Origin: Hybos culiciformis
Taxonomy: Eukaryota; Arthropoda; Insecta; Diptera; Hybotidae
Assembly (NCBI GenBank): GCA_964007475.1
Contig: CAXFZM010000243.1
Location: 1 to 64,000, forward strand
DNA length: 64,000 nucleotides
Direction of reading: 5' to 3'
Shown here in pieces: positions 45,376 to 58,395 of the stretch. Every line of letters starts with the position of its first letter. Position 1 is the first letter of the stretch. The translations under genes and the position numbers were made by a program. Below the pieces are notes generated by a model that was not told the DNA's origin, did not search any database, and saw only the letters and a program-made list of their open reading frames with translations.

Positions 45376-48300
45376 CGGATCTAGAAAACCGATTTACATA
45401 AAAATTGCACAGAAAGAAGCGTAATTTCTAGACCTTTAATTTAAGCCAAAAACGGAGGTTCTCCGAGGTCTAGAACCGGAGTAATGAACAAAAAACCAGC
45501 CCAAAGTCAACATTTTATGTGTTAAGTTAGGGGGTTTGCTCACCTTATCGTTTACTTCTCCGGATCTAGAAAACTGATTTTCATAAAAATTGCACAGAAA
45601 GAAGCGTAATTTCTAGACCTTTAATTTAAGCCAAAAACGGAGGTCCGCCGAAGTCTGGAGCCGGAGTAATGAACAAAAAACCAGCCCAAAGTCAACATTT
45701 TATGTGTTAAAATTAGGGGGTTTGCTCACCTTATCGTTTATTTCTCCGGATCTAGAAAACCGATTTACATAAAAATTGCACAGAAAGAAGCGTAATTTCT
45801 AGACCTTTAATTTAAGCCAAAAACGGAGGTTCTCCGAGGTCTGGAGCCGGAGTAATGAACAAAAAACCAGCCAAAGTCAACATTTTATGTGTTAAAGTTA
45901 GGGGGTTTGCTCACCCTATCGTTTACTTCTCCGGATCTAGAATACCGATTTTCATAAAAATTGCACAGAAAGAAGCGTAATTTCTAGACCTTTAATTTAA
46001 GCCAAAACGGAAGTCCGCCGAAGTCTGGAGCCGGAGTAATGAACAAAAAACCAGCCCAAAGTCAACATTTTATATGTTAAAGTTAGGGGGTTTGCTCACC
46101 TTATCGTTTATTTCTCTGGATCTAGAAAACCGATTGTCATAAAAGTTGCACAGAAAGAAGCGTAATTTCTAGACCTTTAATTTAAGCCAAAACGGAAGTT
46201 GTCCGAGGTCTGGAGCCGGATTAATGAACAAAAAACCAGCCCAAAGTCAACATTTTATGTGTTAAAGTTAGGGGGTTTGCTCACCTTATCGTTTATTTCT
46301 CCGGATCTAGAAAACCGATTTTCATAAAAATTGCACAGAAAGAAGCGTAATTTCTAGACCTTTAATTTAAGCCAAAAACGGAGGTCCGCCGAAGTCTGGA
46401 GCCGGAGTAATGAACAAAAAACCAGCCCAAAGTCAACATTTTATGTGTTAAAGTTAGGGGGTTTGCTCACCTTATCGTTTACTTCTCCGGATCTAGAAAC
46501 CCATTTTCATAAAAATTGCACCAAAAGAAGCGTAAGTTCTAGACCTTTAATTCAAGCCAAAAACGGAGGTTCTCCGAGGTCTGGAGCCGGAGTAATGAAC
46601 AAAAAACCAGCCCAAAGTCAACATTTTAGGTGTTAAAGTTAGGGGGTTTGCTCACCTTATCGTTTATTTCTCCGGATCTAGAAAACCGATTTTCATAAAA
46701 ATTGCACAGAAAGAAGCGTAATTTCTAGACCTTTAATTTAAGCCAAAACGGAAGTTGTCCGAGGTCTGGAGCCGGATTAATGAACAAAAAACCAGCCCAA
46801 AGTCAACATTTTATGTGTTAAAGTTAGGGGGTTTGCTCACCTTATCGTTTATTTCTCCGGATCTAGAAAACCGATTTTCATAAAAATTGCACAGAAAGAA
46901 GCGTAATTTCTAGACCTTTAATTTAAGCCAAAAACGGAGGTCCGCCGAAGTCTGGAGCCGGAGTAATGAACAAAAAACCAGCCCAAAGTCAACATTTTAT
47001 GTGTTAAAGTTAGGGGGTTTGCTCACCTTATCGTTTACTTCTCCGGATCTAGAAAACCGATTTTCATAAAAATTGCACAGAAAGAAGCGTAATTTCTAGA
47101 CCTTTAGTTTAAGCCAAAAAAGGAGGTCCGCCGAAGTCTGGAGCCGGAGTAATGAACAAAAAACCAGCCCAAAGTCAACATTTTATGTGTTAAAGTTAGG
47201 GGGTTTGCTCACCTTATCGTTTATTTCTCCGGATCTAGAAAACCGATTTTCATAAAAATTGCATAGAAAGAAGCGTAATTTCTAGACCTTTAATTTAAGC
47301 CAAAAACGGAGGTTCTCCGAGGTCTGGAGCCGGAGTAATGAACAAGAAACCAGCCCAAGATCAACATTTTATGTGTTAAAGTTAGGGGGTTTGCTCACCT
47401 TATCGTTTATTTCTCCGGATCTAGAAACCCCATTTTCATAAAAATTGCACCAAAAGAAGCGTAAGTTCTAGACCTTTAATTCAAGCCAAAAACGGAGGTT
47501 CTCCGAGGTCTGGAGCCGGAGTAATGAACAAAAAACCAGCCCAAAGTCAACATTTTAGGTGTTAAAGTTAGGGGGTTTGCTCACCTTATCGTTTATTTCT
47601 CCGGATCTAGAAAACCGATTTTCATAAAAATTGCACAGAAAGAAGCGTAATTTCTAGACCTTTAATTTAAGCCAAAACGGAAGTTGTCCGAGGTCTGGAG
47701 CCGGAGTAATGAACAAAAAACCAGCCCAAAGTCAACATTTTATGTGTTAAAGTTAGGGGGTTTGCTCACCTTATCGTTTATTTGTCCGGATCTAGAAAAC
47801 CGATTTTCATAAAAATTGCACAGAAAGAAGCGTAATTTCTAGACCTTTAATTTAAGCCAAAACGGAAGTTGTCCGAGGTCTGGAGCCGGATTAATGAACA
47901 AAAAACCAGCCCAAAGTCAACATTTTATGTGTTAAAGTTAGGGGGTTTGCTCACCTTATCGTTTATTTCTCCGGATCTAGAAAACCGATTTTCATAAAAA
48001 TTGCACAGAAAGAAGCGTAATTTCTAGACCTTTAATTTAAGCCAAAAACGGAGGTCCGCCGAAGTCTGGAGCCGGAGTAATGAACAAAAAACCAGCCCAA
48101 AGTCAACATTTTATGTGTTAAAGTTAGGGGGTTTGCTCACCTTATCGTTTACTTCTCCGGATCTAGAAAACCGATTTTCATAAAAATTGCACAGAAAGAA
48201 GCGTAATTTCTAGACCTTTAGTTTAAGCCAAAAAAGGAGGTCCGCCGAAGTCTGGAGCCGGAGTAATGAACAAAAAACCAGCCCAAAGTCAACATTTTAT

Positions 48301-49361
48301 GTGTTAAAGTTAGGGGGTTTGCTCACCTTATCGTTTATTTCTCCGGATCTAGAAAACCGATTTTCATAAAAATTGCATAGAAAGAAGCGTAATTTCTAGA
48401 CCTTTAATTTAAGCCAAAAACGGAGGTTCTCCGAGGTCTGGAGCCGGAGTAATGAACAAGAAACCAGCCCAAGGTCAACATTTTATGTGTTAAAGTTAGG
48501 GGGTTTGCTCACCTTATCGTTTATTTCTCCGGATCTAGAAACCCCATTTTCATAAAAATTGCACCAAAAGAAGCGTAAGTTCTAGACCTTTAATTCAAGC
48601 CAAAAACGGAGGTTCTCCGAGGTCTGGAGCCGGAGTAATGAACAAAAAACCAGCCCAAAGTCAACATTTTAGGTGTTAAAGTTAGGGGGTTTGCTCACCT
48701 TATCGTTTATTTCTCCGGATCTAGAAAACCGATTTTCATATAAATTGCACAGAAAGAAGCGTAATTTCTAGACCTTTAATTTAAGCCAAAACGGAAGTTG
48801 TCCGAGGTCTGGAGCCGGAGTAATGAACAAAAAACCAGCCCAAAGTCAACATTTTATGTGTTAAAGTTAGGTGGTTTGCTCACCTTATCGTTTATTTCTC
48901 CGGATCTAGAAAACCGATTTTCATAAAAATTGCACAGAAAGAAGCGTAATTTCTAGACCTTTAATTTAGGCCAAAAACGGAGGTTCTCCGAGGTCTAGAG
49001 CCGGAGTAATGAACAAAAAACCAGCCCAAAGTCAACATTTTATGTGTTAAAGTTAGGGGGTTTGCTCACCTTATCGTTTACTTCTCCGGATCTAGAAAAT
49101 CGATTTTCATAAAAATTGCACAGAAAGAAGCGTAATTTCTAGACCTTTAATTTAAGCCAAAAACGGAGGTTCTCCGAGGTCTGGAGCCGGAGTAATGAAC
49201 AAAAAACCAGCCCAAAGTCAACATTTTAGGTGTTAAAGTTAGGGGGTTTGCTTACCTTATCGTTTATTTCTCCGGATCTAGAAAACCGATTTTCATAAAA
49301 ATTGCACAGAAAGAAGCGTAATTTCTAGACCTTTAATTTAAGCCAAAAACGGAGGTCCGCC

Positions 49362-49910
49362 GAAGTTTGGAGCCGGAGTAATGAACAAAAAACCAGCCCA
49401 AAGTCAACATTTTATGTGTTAAAGTTAGGGAGTTTGCTCACCTTATCGTTTATTTCTCCGGATCTAGAAAACCGATTTACATAAAAATTGCACAGAAAGA
49501 AGCGTAATTTCTAGACCTTTAATTTAAGCCAAAAACGGAGGTTCTCCGTGGTCTGGAGCCGGAGTAATGAACAAAAAACCAGCCCAAAGTCAACATTTTA
49601 TGTGTTAAAGTTAGGGAGTTTGCCCTCCTTATCGTTTATTTCTCCGGATCTAGAAAACCGATTTTCATAAAGATTGCACAGAAAGAAGCGTAATTTCTAG
49701 ACCTTTAATTTAAGCCAAAAACGGAGGTTCTCCGTGGTCTGGAGCCGGTGTAATGAACAAAAAACCAGCCAAAAGTCAATATTTTATGTGTTAAAGTTAG
49801 GGAGTTTGCTCACCTTATCGTTTATTTCTCCGGATCTAGAAAACCGATTTTCATAAAAATTGCACAGAAAGAAGCGTAATTTCTAGACCTTTAATTTAAG
49901 CCAAAACGGA
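49362..49910. repeat. Derived monomer run, copy 2
   Basis: Same three monomers as at 44,752, with a private CCCTCC at about 49,623. It is followed by the 30-bp-deleted monomer, as copy 1 is. Confidence 0.85.
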
Positions 49911-49970
49911 AGTCCGCCGAAGTCTGGAGCCGGTGTAATGAACAAAAAACCAGCCCAAAGTCAACATTTT

Positions 49971-49985
49971 ATGTGTTTATTTCTC
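49971..49985. repeat. 30-bp deletion junction, copy 2
   Basis: Same joint 4,610 bp right of the first, in a duplicated context (CCGGTGTAATG before, GATTTACAT after). Confidence 0.9.
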
Positions 49986-50680
49986 CGGATCTAGAAAACC
50001 GATTTACATAAAAATTGCACAGAAAGAAGCGTAATTTCTAGACCTTTAATTTAAGCCAAAAACGGAGGTTCTCCGAGGTCTAGAACCGGAGTAATGAACA
50101 AAAAACCAGCCCAAAGTCAACATTTTATGTGTTAAGTTAGGGGGTTTGCTCACCTTATCGTTTACTTCTCCGGATCTAGAAAACTGATTTTCATAAAAAT
50201 TGCACAGAAAGAAGCGTAATTTCTTGACCTTTAATTTAAGCCAAAAACGGAGGTTCTCCGAGGTCTGGAGCCGGAGTAATGAACAAAAAATCAGCCAAAG
50301 TCAACATTTTATGTGATAAAGTTAGGGGGTTTGCTCACCTTATCGTTTACTTCTCCGGATCTAGAATACCGATTTTCATAAAAATTGCACAGAAAGAAGC
50401 GTAATTTCTAGACCTTTAATTTAAGCCAAAACGGAAGTCCGCCGAAGTCTGGAGCCGGAGTAATGAACAAAAAACCAGCCCAAAGTCAACATTTTATGTG
50501 TTAAAGTTAGGGGGTTTGCTCACCTTATCGTTTATTTCTCTGGATCTAGAAAACCGATTGTCATAAAAGTTGCACAGAAAGAAGCGTAATTTCTAGACCT
50601 TTAATTTAAGCCAAAACGGAAGTCCGCCGAAGTCTGGAGCCGGTGTAATGAACAAAAAACCAGCCCAAAGTCAACATTTT

Positions 50681-50695
50681 ATGTGTTTATTTCTC
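50681..50695. repeat. 30-bp deletion junction, copy 3
   Basis: Same joint 710 bp right of copy 2, at the start of the 5,320-bp-offset segment. The monomer before it has GATTGTCAT with AAAGTTGC, unlike copies 1 and 2, so the left exchange point lies just upstream, at about 50,600-50,640. Confidence 0.88.
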
Positions 50696-53600
50696 CGGAT
50701 CTAGAAAACCGATTTACATAAAAATTGCACAGAAAGAAGCGTAATTTCTAGACCTTTAATTTAAGCCAAAAACGGAGGTTCTCCGAGGTCTAGAACCGGA
50801 GTAATGAACAAAAAACCAGCCCAAAGTCAACATTTTATGTGTTAAGTTAGGGGGTTTGCTCACCTTATCGTTTACTTCTCCGGATCTAGAAAACTGATTT
50901 TCATAAAAATTGCACAGAAAGAAGCGTAATTTCTAGACCTTTAATTTAAGCCAAAAACGGAGGTCCGCCGAAGTCTGGAGCCGGAGTAATGAACAAAAAA
51001 CCAGCCCAAAGTCAACATTTTATGTGTTAAAATTAGGGGGTTTGCTCACCTTATCGTTTATTTCTCCGGATCTAGAAAACCGATTTACATAAAAATTGCA
51101 CAGAAAGAAGCGTAATTTCTAGACCTTTAATTTAAGCCAAAAACGGAGGTTCTCCGAGGTCTGGAGCCGGAGTAATGAACAAAAAACCAGCCAAAGTCAA
51201 CATTTTATGTGTTAAAGTTAGGGGGTTTGCTCACCTTATCGTTTACTTCTCCGGATCTAGAATACCGATTTTCATAAAAATTGCACAGAAAGAAGCGTAA
51301 TTTCTAGACCTTTAATTTAAGCCAAAACGGAAGTCCGCCGAAGTCTGGAGCCGGAGTAATGAACAAAAAACCAGCCCAAAGTCAACATTTTATGTGTTAA
51401 AGTTAGGGGGTTTGCTCACCTTATCGTTTATTTCTCTGGATCTAGAAAACCGATTGTCATAAAAGTTGCACAGAAAGAAGCGTAATTTCTAGACCTTTAA
51501 TTTAAGCCAAAACGGAAGTTGTCCGAGGTCTGGAGCCGGATTAATGAACAAAAAACCAGCCCAAAGTCAACATTTTATGTGTTAAAGTTAGGGGGTTTGC
51601 TCACCTTATCGTTTATTTCTCCGGATCTAGAAAACCGATTTTCATAAAAATTGCACAGAAAGAAGCGTAATTTCTAGACCTTTAATTTAAGCCAAAAACG
51701 GAGGTCCGCCGAAGTCTGGAGCCGGAGTAATGAACAAAAAACCAGCCCAAAGTCAACATTTTATGTGTTAAAGTTAGGGGGTTTGCTCACCTTATCGTTT
51801 ACTTCTCCGGATCTAGAAACCCCATTTTCATAAAAATTGCACCAAAAGAAGCGTAAGTTCTAGACCTTTAATTCAAGCCAAAAACGGAGTTCTCCGAGGT
51901 CTGGAGCCGGAGTAATGAACAAAAAACCTGCCCAAAGTCAACATTTTAGGTGTTAAAGTTAGGGGGTTTGCTCACCTTATCGTTTATTTCTCCGGATCTA
52001 GAAAACCGATTTTCATAAAAATTGCACAGAAAGAAGCGTAATTTCTAGACCTTTAATTTAAGCCAAAACGGAAGTTGTCCGAGGTCTGGAGCCGGATTAA
52101 TGAACAAAAAACCAGCCCAAAGTCAACATTTTATGTGTTAAAGTTAGGGGGTTTGCTCACCTTATCGTTTACTTCTCCGGATCTAGAAAACCGATTTTCA
52201 TAAAAATTGCACAGAAAGAAGCGTAATTTCTAGACCTTTAGTTTAAGCCAAAAAAGGAGGTCCGCCGAAGTCTGGAGCCGGAGTAATGAACAAAAAACCA
52301 GCCCAAAGTCAACATTTTAGGTGTTAAAGTTAGGGGGTTTGCTCACCTTATCGTTTACTTCTCCGGATCTAGAAAACCGATTTTCATAAAAATTGCACAG
52401 AAAGAAGCGTAATTTCTAGACCTTTAGTTTAAGCCAAAAAAGGAGGTCCGCCGAAGTCTGGAGCCGGAGTAATGAACAAAAAACCAGCCCAAAGTCAACA
52501 TTTTATGTGTTAAAGTTAGGGGGTTTGCTCACCTTATCGTTTACTTCTCCGGATCTAGAAAATCGATTTTCATAAAAATTGCACAGAAAGAAGCGTAATT
52601 TCTAGACCTTTAATTTAAGCCAAAACGGAAGTTGTCCGAGGTCTGGAGCCGGATTAATGAACAAAAAACCAGCCCAAAGTCAACATTTTAGGTGTTAAAG
52701 TTAGGGGGTTTGCTCACCTTATCGTTTACTTCTCCGGATCTAGAAAACCGATTTTCATAAAAATTGCACAGAAAGAAGCGTAATTTCTAGACCTTTAGTT
52801 TAAGCCAAAAAAGGAGGTCCGCCGAAGTCTGGAGCCGGAGTAATGAACAAAAAACCAGCCCAAAGTCAACATTTTATGTGTTAAAGTTAGGGGGTTTGTT
52901 CACCTTATCGTTTACTTCTCCGGATCTAGAAAACCGATTTTCATAAAAATTGCACAGAAAGAAGCGTAATTTCTAGACCTTTAGTTTAAGCCAAAAAAGG
53001 AGGTCCGCCGAAGTCTGGAGCCGGAGTAATGAACAAAAAACCAGCCCAAAGTCAACATTTTATGTGTTAAAGTTAGGGGGTTTGCTCACCTTATGGTTTA
53101 CTTCTCCGGATCTAGAAACCCCATTTTCATAAAAATTGCACCAAAAGAAGCGTAAGTTCTAGACCTTTAATTCAAGCCAAAAACGGAGGTTCTCCGAGGT
53201 CTGGATCCGGAGTAATGAACAAAAAACCAGCCCAAAGTCAACTTTTTAGGTGTTAAAGTTAGGGGGTTTGCTCACCTTATCGTTTATTTCTCCGGATCTA
53301 GAAAACCGATTTTCATAAAAATTGCACAGAAAGAAGCGTAATTTCTAGACCTTTAATTTAAGCCAAAAAAGGAGGTCCGCCGAAGTCTGGAGCCGGAGTA
53401 ATGAACAAAAAACCAGCCCAAAGTCAACATTTTATGTGTTAAAGTTAGGGGGTTTGCTCACCTTATCGTTTACTTCTCCGGATCTAGAAAATCGATTTTC
53501 ATAAAAATTGCACAGAAAGAAGCGTAATTTCTAGACCTTTAATTTAAGCCAAAACGGAAGTTGTCCGAGGTCTAGAGCCGGAGTAATGAACAAAAAACCA

Positions 53601-54124
53601 GCCCAAAGTCAACATTTTATGTGTTAAAGTTAGGGGGTTTGCTCACCTTATCGTTTATTTGTCCGGATCTAGAAAACCGATTTTCATAAAAATTGCACAG
53701 AAAGAAGCGTAATTTCTAGACCTTTAATTTAAGCCAAAAACGGAGGTTCTCCGAGGTCTAGAGCCGGAGTAATGAACAAAAAACCAGCCCAAAGTCAACA
53801 TTTTATGTGTTAAAGTTAGGGGGTTTGCTCACCTTATCGTTTACTTCTCCGGATCTAGAAAATCGATTTTCATAAAAATTGCACAGAAAGAAGCGTAATT
53901 TCTAGACCTTTAATTTAAGCCAAAAACGGAGGTTCTCCAAGGTCTGGAGCCGGAGTAATGAACAAAAAACCAGCCCAAAGTCAACATTTTAGTTGTTAAA
54001 GTTAGGGGGTTTGCTTACCTTATCGTTTATTTCTCCGGATCTAGAAAACCGATTTTCATAAAAATTGCACAGAAAGAAGCGTAATTTCTAGACCTTTAAT
54101 TTAAGCCAAAAACGGAGGTCCGCC

Positions 54125-54665
54125 GAAGTTTGGAGCCGGAGTAATGAACAAAAAACCAGCCCAAAGTCAACATTTTATGTGTTAAAACTAGGGAGTTTGC
54201 TCACCTTATCGTTTATTTCTCCGGATCTAGAAAACCGATTTACATAAAAATTGCACAGAAAGAAGCGTAATTTCTAGACCTTTAATTTAAGCAAAAAACG
54301 GAGGTTCTCCGTGGTCTGGAGCCGGAGTAATGAACAAAAAACCAGCCCAAAGTCAACATTTTATGTGTTAAAGTTAGGGAGTTTGCCCACCTTATCGTTT
54401 ATTTCTCCGGATCTAGAAAACCGATTTTCATAAAGATTGCACAGAAAGAAGCGTAATTTCTAGACCTTTAATTTAAGCCAAAAACGGAGGTTCTCCGTGG
54501 TCTGGAGCCGGTGTAATGAACAAAAAACCAGCCAAAAGTCAATATTTTATGTGTTAAAGTTAGGGAGTTTGCTCACCTTATCGTTTATTTCTCCGGATCT
54601 AGAAAACCGATTTTCATAAAAATTGCACAGAAAGAAGCGTAATTTCTAGACCTTTAATTTAAGCT
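54125..54665. repeat. Derived monomer run, copy 3
   Basis: Same three monomers, with private GTTAAAACTAGG (about 54,182) and AAGCAAAAAACGG (about 54,290). Here the following monomer is GCTAAAAACGG with CCGGAGCAATG and AAACCGGCCC instead of the 30-bp-deleted monomer, so an exchange separated it from the context of copies 1 and 2. Confidence 0.85.
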
Positions 54666-55974
54666 AAAAACGGAGGTCCGCCGAAGTCTGGAGCCGGAGC
54701 AATGAACAAAAAACCGGCCCAAAGTCAACATTTTATGTGTTAAAGTTAGGTGGTTTGTTCACCTTATCGTTTATTTCTCCGGATCTAGAAACCCGATTTT
54801 CATAAAAATTGTACAGAAAGAAGCGTAATTTCTAGACCTTTAGTTTAAGCCAAAAAAGGAGGTCCGCCGAAGTCTGGAGCCGGAGTAATGAACAAAAAAC
54901 CAGCCCAAAGTCAACATTTTATGTGTTAAAGTTAGGGGGTTTGCTCACCTTATCGTTTATTTCTCCGGATCTAGATAACCGATTTTCATAAAAATTGCAC
55001 AGAAAGAAGCGTAATTTCTAGACCTTTAAATTAAGCCAAAAACGGAGGTTCTCCGAGGTCTGGAGCCGGAGTAATGAACAAAAAACCAGCCCAAAGTCAA
55101 CATTTTATGTGTTAAAGTTAGGGGGTTTGCTCACCTTATCGTTTACTTCTCCGGATCTAGAAAACCGATTTTCATAAAAATTGCACAGAAAGAAGCTTAA
55201 TTTCTAGACCTTTAATTTAAGCTAAAAACGGAGGTCCGCCGAAGTCTGGAGCCGGAGTAATGAACAAAAAACCAGCCCAAAGTCAACATTTTATGTGTTA
55301 AAGTTAGGGGGTTTGCTCACCTTATCGTATACTTCTCCGGATCTAGAAAACCGATTTTCATAAAAATTGCACAGAAAGAAGCGTAATTTCTAGACCTTTA
55401 ATTTAAGCTAAAAACGGAGGTCCGCCGAAGTCTGGAGCCGGAGTAATGAACAAAAAACCAGACCAAAGTCAACATTTTATGTGTTAAAGTTAGGGAGTTT
55501 GCTCACCTTATCGTTTATTTCTCCGGATCTAGAAAACCGATTTTCATAAAAATTGCACAGAAAGAAGCGTAATTTCTAGACCTTTAATTTAAGCCAAAAA
55601 CGGAGGTCCGCTGAAGTCTGGAGCCGGAGTAATGAACAAAAAACCAGCCCAAAGTCAACATTTTATGTGTTAAAGTTAGGGGGTTTGCTCACCTTATCGT
55701 TTACTTCTCCGGATCTAGAAAACCGATTTTCATAAAAATTGCACAGAAAGAAGCGTAATTTCGAGACCTTTAATTTAAGCTAAAAACGGAGGTCCGCCGA
55801 AGTCTGGAGCCGGAGTAATGAACAAAAAACCGGCCCAAAGTCAACATTTTATGTGTTAAAGTTAGGTGGTTTGCTCACCTTATCGTTTATTTCTCCGGAT
55901 CTAGAAAACCGATTTTCATAAAAATTGCACAGAAAGAAGCGTAATTTCTAGACCTTTAGTTTAAGCCAAAAAAG

Positions 55975-55995
55975 GAGGTCCGCCGGAGTAATGAA
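55975..55995. repeat. 13-bp deletion private to the left copy
   Basis: GGTCCGCCG runs straight into GAGTAATG, skipping AAGTCTGGAGCCG. GCCG is present at both breakpoints. The equivalent site in the right copy (about 59,712) is full length, so the loss followed the 3,731-bp duplication. The third occurrence of this context (about 61,970) is also full length, which supports loss rather than gain. Confidence 0.85.
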
Positions 55996-56137
55996 CAAAA
56001 AACCGGCCCAAAGTCAACATTTTATGTGTTAAAGTTAGGGGGTTTGCTCACCTTATCGTTTACTTCTCCGGATCTAGAATACCGATTTTCATAAAAATTG
56101 CACAGAAAGAAGCGTAATTTCTAGACCTTTAATTTAA

Positions 56138-56163
56138 GCCAAAACGGAAGACCTTTAATTTAA
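56138..56163. repeat. 26-bp monomer remnant, copy 1 (159-bp deletion)
   Basis: A short-A monomer start (GCCAAAACGGAAG) is joined directly to the monomer tail ACCTTTAATTTAA, and the next monomer starts at once with GCTAAAAACGG. AG occurs at both breakpoints. Only 26 bp of a 185-bp monomer remain. Confidence 0.88.
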
Positions 56164-57855
56164 GCTAAAAACGGAGGTCCGCCGAAGTCTGGAGCCGGAG
56201 TAATGAACAAAAAACCGGCCCAAAGTCAACATTTTATGTGTTAAAGTTAGGTGGTTTGCTCACCTTATCGTTTATTTCTCCGGATCTAGAAAACCGATTT
56301 TCATAAAAATTGCACAGAAAGAAGCGTAATTTCTAGACCTTTAATTTAAGCCAAAAACGGAAGTTCTCCGAGGTCTGGAGCCGGAGTAATGAACAAAAAA
56401 CCAGCCCAAAGTCAACATTTTATGTGTTAAAGTTAGGTGGTTTGCTCACCTTATCGTTTATTTCTCCGGATCTAGAAAACCGATTTACATAAAAATTGCA
56501 CAGAAAGAAGCGTAATTTCTAGACCTTTAATTTAAGCCAAAACGGAAGTTGTCCGAGGTCTAGAGCCGGAGTAATGAACAAAAAACCAGCCCAAAGTCAA
56601 CATTTTATGTGTTAAAGTTAGGGGGTTTGCTCACCTTATCGTTTATTTGTCCGGATCTAGAAAACCGATTTTCATAAAAATTGCACAGAAAGAAGCGTAA
56701 TTTCTAGACCTTTAGTTTAAGCCAAAAAAGGAGGTCCGCCGAAGTCTGGAGCCGGAGTAATGAACAAAAAACCAGCCCAAAGTCAACATTTTATGTGTTA
56801 AAGTTAGGGGGTTTGCTCACCTTATCGTTTACTTCTCCGGATCTAGAAACCCCATTTTCATAAAAATTGCACCAAAAGAAGCGTAAGTTCTAGACCTTTA
56901 ATTCAAGCCAAAAACGGAGGTTCTCCGAGGTCTGGAGCCGGAGTAATGAACAAAAAACCAGCCCAAAGTCAACATTTTAGTTGTTAAAGTTAGGGGGTTT
57001 GCTCACCTTATCGTTTATTTCTCCGGATCTAGAAAACCGATTTTCATAAAAATTGCACAGAAAGAAGCGTAATTTCTAGACCTTTAATTTAAGCCAAAAA
57101 AGGAGGTCCGCCGAAGTCTGGAGCCGGAGTAATGAACAAAAAACCAGCCCAAAGTCAACATTTTATGTGTTAAAGTTAGGGGGTTTGCTCACCTTATCGT
57201 TTACTTCTCCGGATCTAGAAAATCGATTTTCATAAAAATTGCACAGAAAGAAGCGTAATTTCTAGACCTTTAATTTAAGCCAAAACGGAAGTTGTCCGAG
57301 GTCTAGAGCCGGAGTAATGAACAAAAAACCAGCCCAAAGTCAACATTTTATGTGTTAAAGTTAGGGGGTTTGCTCACCTTATCGTTTATTTGTCCGGATC
57401 TAGAAAACCGATTTTCATAAAAATTGCACAGAAAGAAGCGTAATTTCTAGACCTTTAATTTAAGCCAAAAACGGAGGTTCTCCGAGGTCTAGAGCCGGAG
57501 TAATGAACAAAAAACCAGCCCAAAGTCAACATTTTATGTGTTAAAGTTAGGGGGTTTGCTCACCTTATCGTTTACTTCTCCGGATCTAGAAAATCGATTT
57601 TCATAAAAATTGCACAGAAAGAAGCGTAATTTCTAGACCTTTAATTTAAGCCAAAAACGGAGGTTCTCCAAGGTCTGGAGCCGGAGTAATGAACAAAAAA
57701 CCAGCCCAAAGTCAACATTTTAGGTGTTAAAGTTAGGGGGTTTGCTTACCTTATCGTTTATTTCTCCGGATCTAGAAAACCGATTTTCATAAAAATTGCA
57801 CAGAAAGAAGCGTAATTTCTAGACCTTTAATTTAAGCCAAAAACGGAGGTCCGCC

Positions 57856-58395
57856 GAAGTTTGGAGCCGGAGTAATGAACAAAAAACCAGCCCAAAGTCA
57901 ACATTTTATGTGTTAAAGTTAGGGAGTTTGCTCACCTTATCGTTTATTTCTCCGGATCTAGAAAACCGATTTACATAAAAATTGCACAGAAAGAAGCGTA
58001 ATTTCTAGACCTTTAATTTAAGCCAAAAACGGAGGTTCTCCGTGGTCTGGAGCCGGAGTAATGAACAAAAAACCAGCCCAAAGTCAACATTTTATGTGTT
58101 AAAGTTAGGGAGTTTGCCCACCTTATCGTTTATTTCTCCGGATCTAGAAAACCGATTTTCATAAAGATTGCACAGAAAGAAGCGTAATTTCTAGACCTTT
58201 AATTTAAGCCAAAAACGGAGGTTCTCCGTGGTCTGGAGCCGGTGTAATGAACAAAAAACCAGCCAAAAGTCAATATTTTATGTGTTAAAGTTAGGGAGTT
58301 TGCTCACCTTATCGTTTATTTCTCCGGATCTAGAAAACCGATTTTCATAAAAATTGCACAGAAAGAAGCGTAATTTCTAGACCTTTAATTTAAGC
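57856..58395. repeat. Derived monomer run, copy 4
   Basis: Same three monomers, 3,731 bp right of copy 3 and followed by the same CCGGAGCAATG monomer. It was carried by the 3,731-bp tandem duplication. Confidence 0.85.

Larger units (their letters stand above)
43620..50240. repeat. Pair of segments repeated at 4,610 bp offset
   Basis: About 43,620-45,630 corresponds to about 48,230-50,240. Markers: GCATAGAAAG (43,765 and 48,375), short-A GAAGTTGTCC (44,175 and 48,785), GAAGTTTGG (44,752 and 49,362), GATTTACAT, CTCCGTGGTC, CCGGTGTAATG with GTCAATATTTT, and the 30-bp deletion (45,367 and 49,977). Private differences include CCCACC against CCCTCC (about 45,014 and 49,623), TTTGTCC against TTTCTCC (44,288 and 48,898), GCTTACC against GCTCACC (43,898 and 48,508) and GTTAAACTTAG at about 45,183. 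The match ends at about 45,630 and 50,240, where the next monomers carry different boxes. The roughly 2.6 kb between the copies is other satellite. Confidence 0.8.
45300..52150. repeat. Pair of segments repeated at 5,320 bp offset
   Basis: About 45,300-46,830 corresponds to about 50,620-52,150. Markers: the 30-bp deletion (45,367 and 50,687), TAGAACCGG (45,472 and about 50,792), GTTAAAATTAG (about 45,710 and 51,030), GAATACCG (45,942 and 51,262), GATTGTCAT with AAAGTTGC (46,134 and 51,454) and CCGGATTAATG (46,215 and 51,535). The 45.3 kb source thus matches both 49.9 and 50.6 kb, placing two copies of the 30-bp-deleted monomer 710 bp apart on the right. Copy 1 lacks one C in AACCCATTTTC at about 46,500; copy 2 lacks one G in ACGGAGTTCTCC at about 51,890. 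Confidence 0.75.

Noticed and set aside
46445..46636. 63-residue open frame starting MLKLGGLL
   Set aside because: Opened by loss of one C at about 46,499 in a satellite monomer; not a gene.
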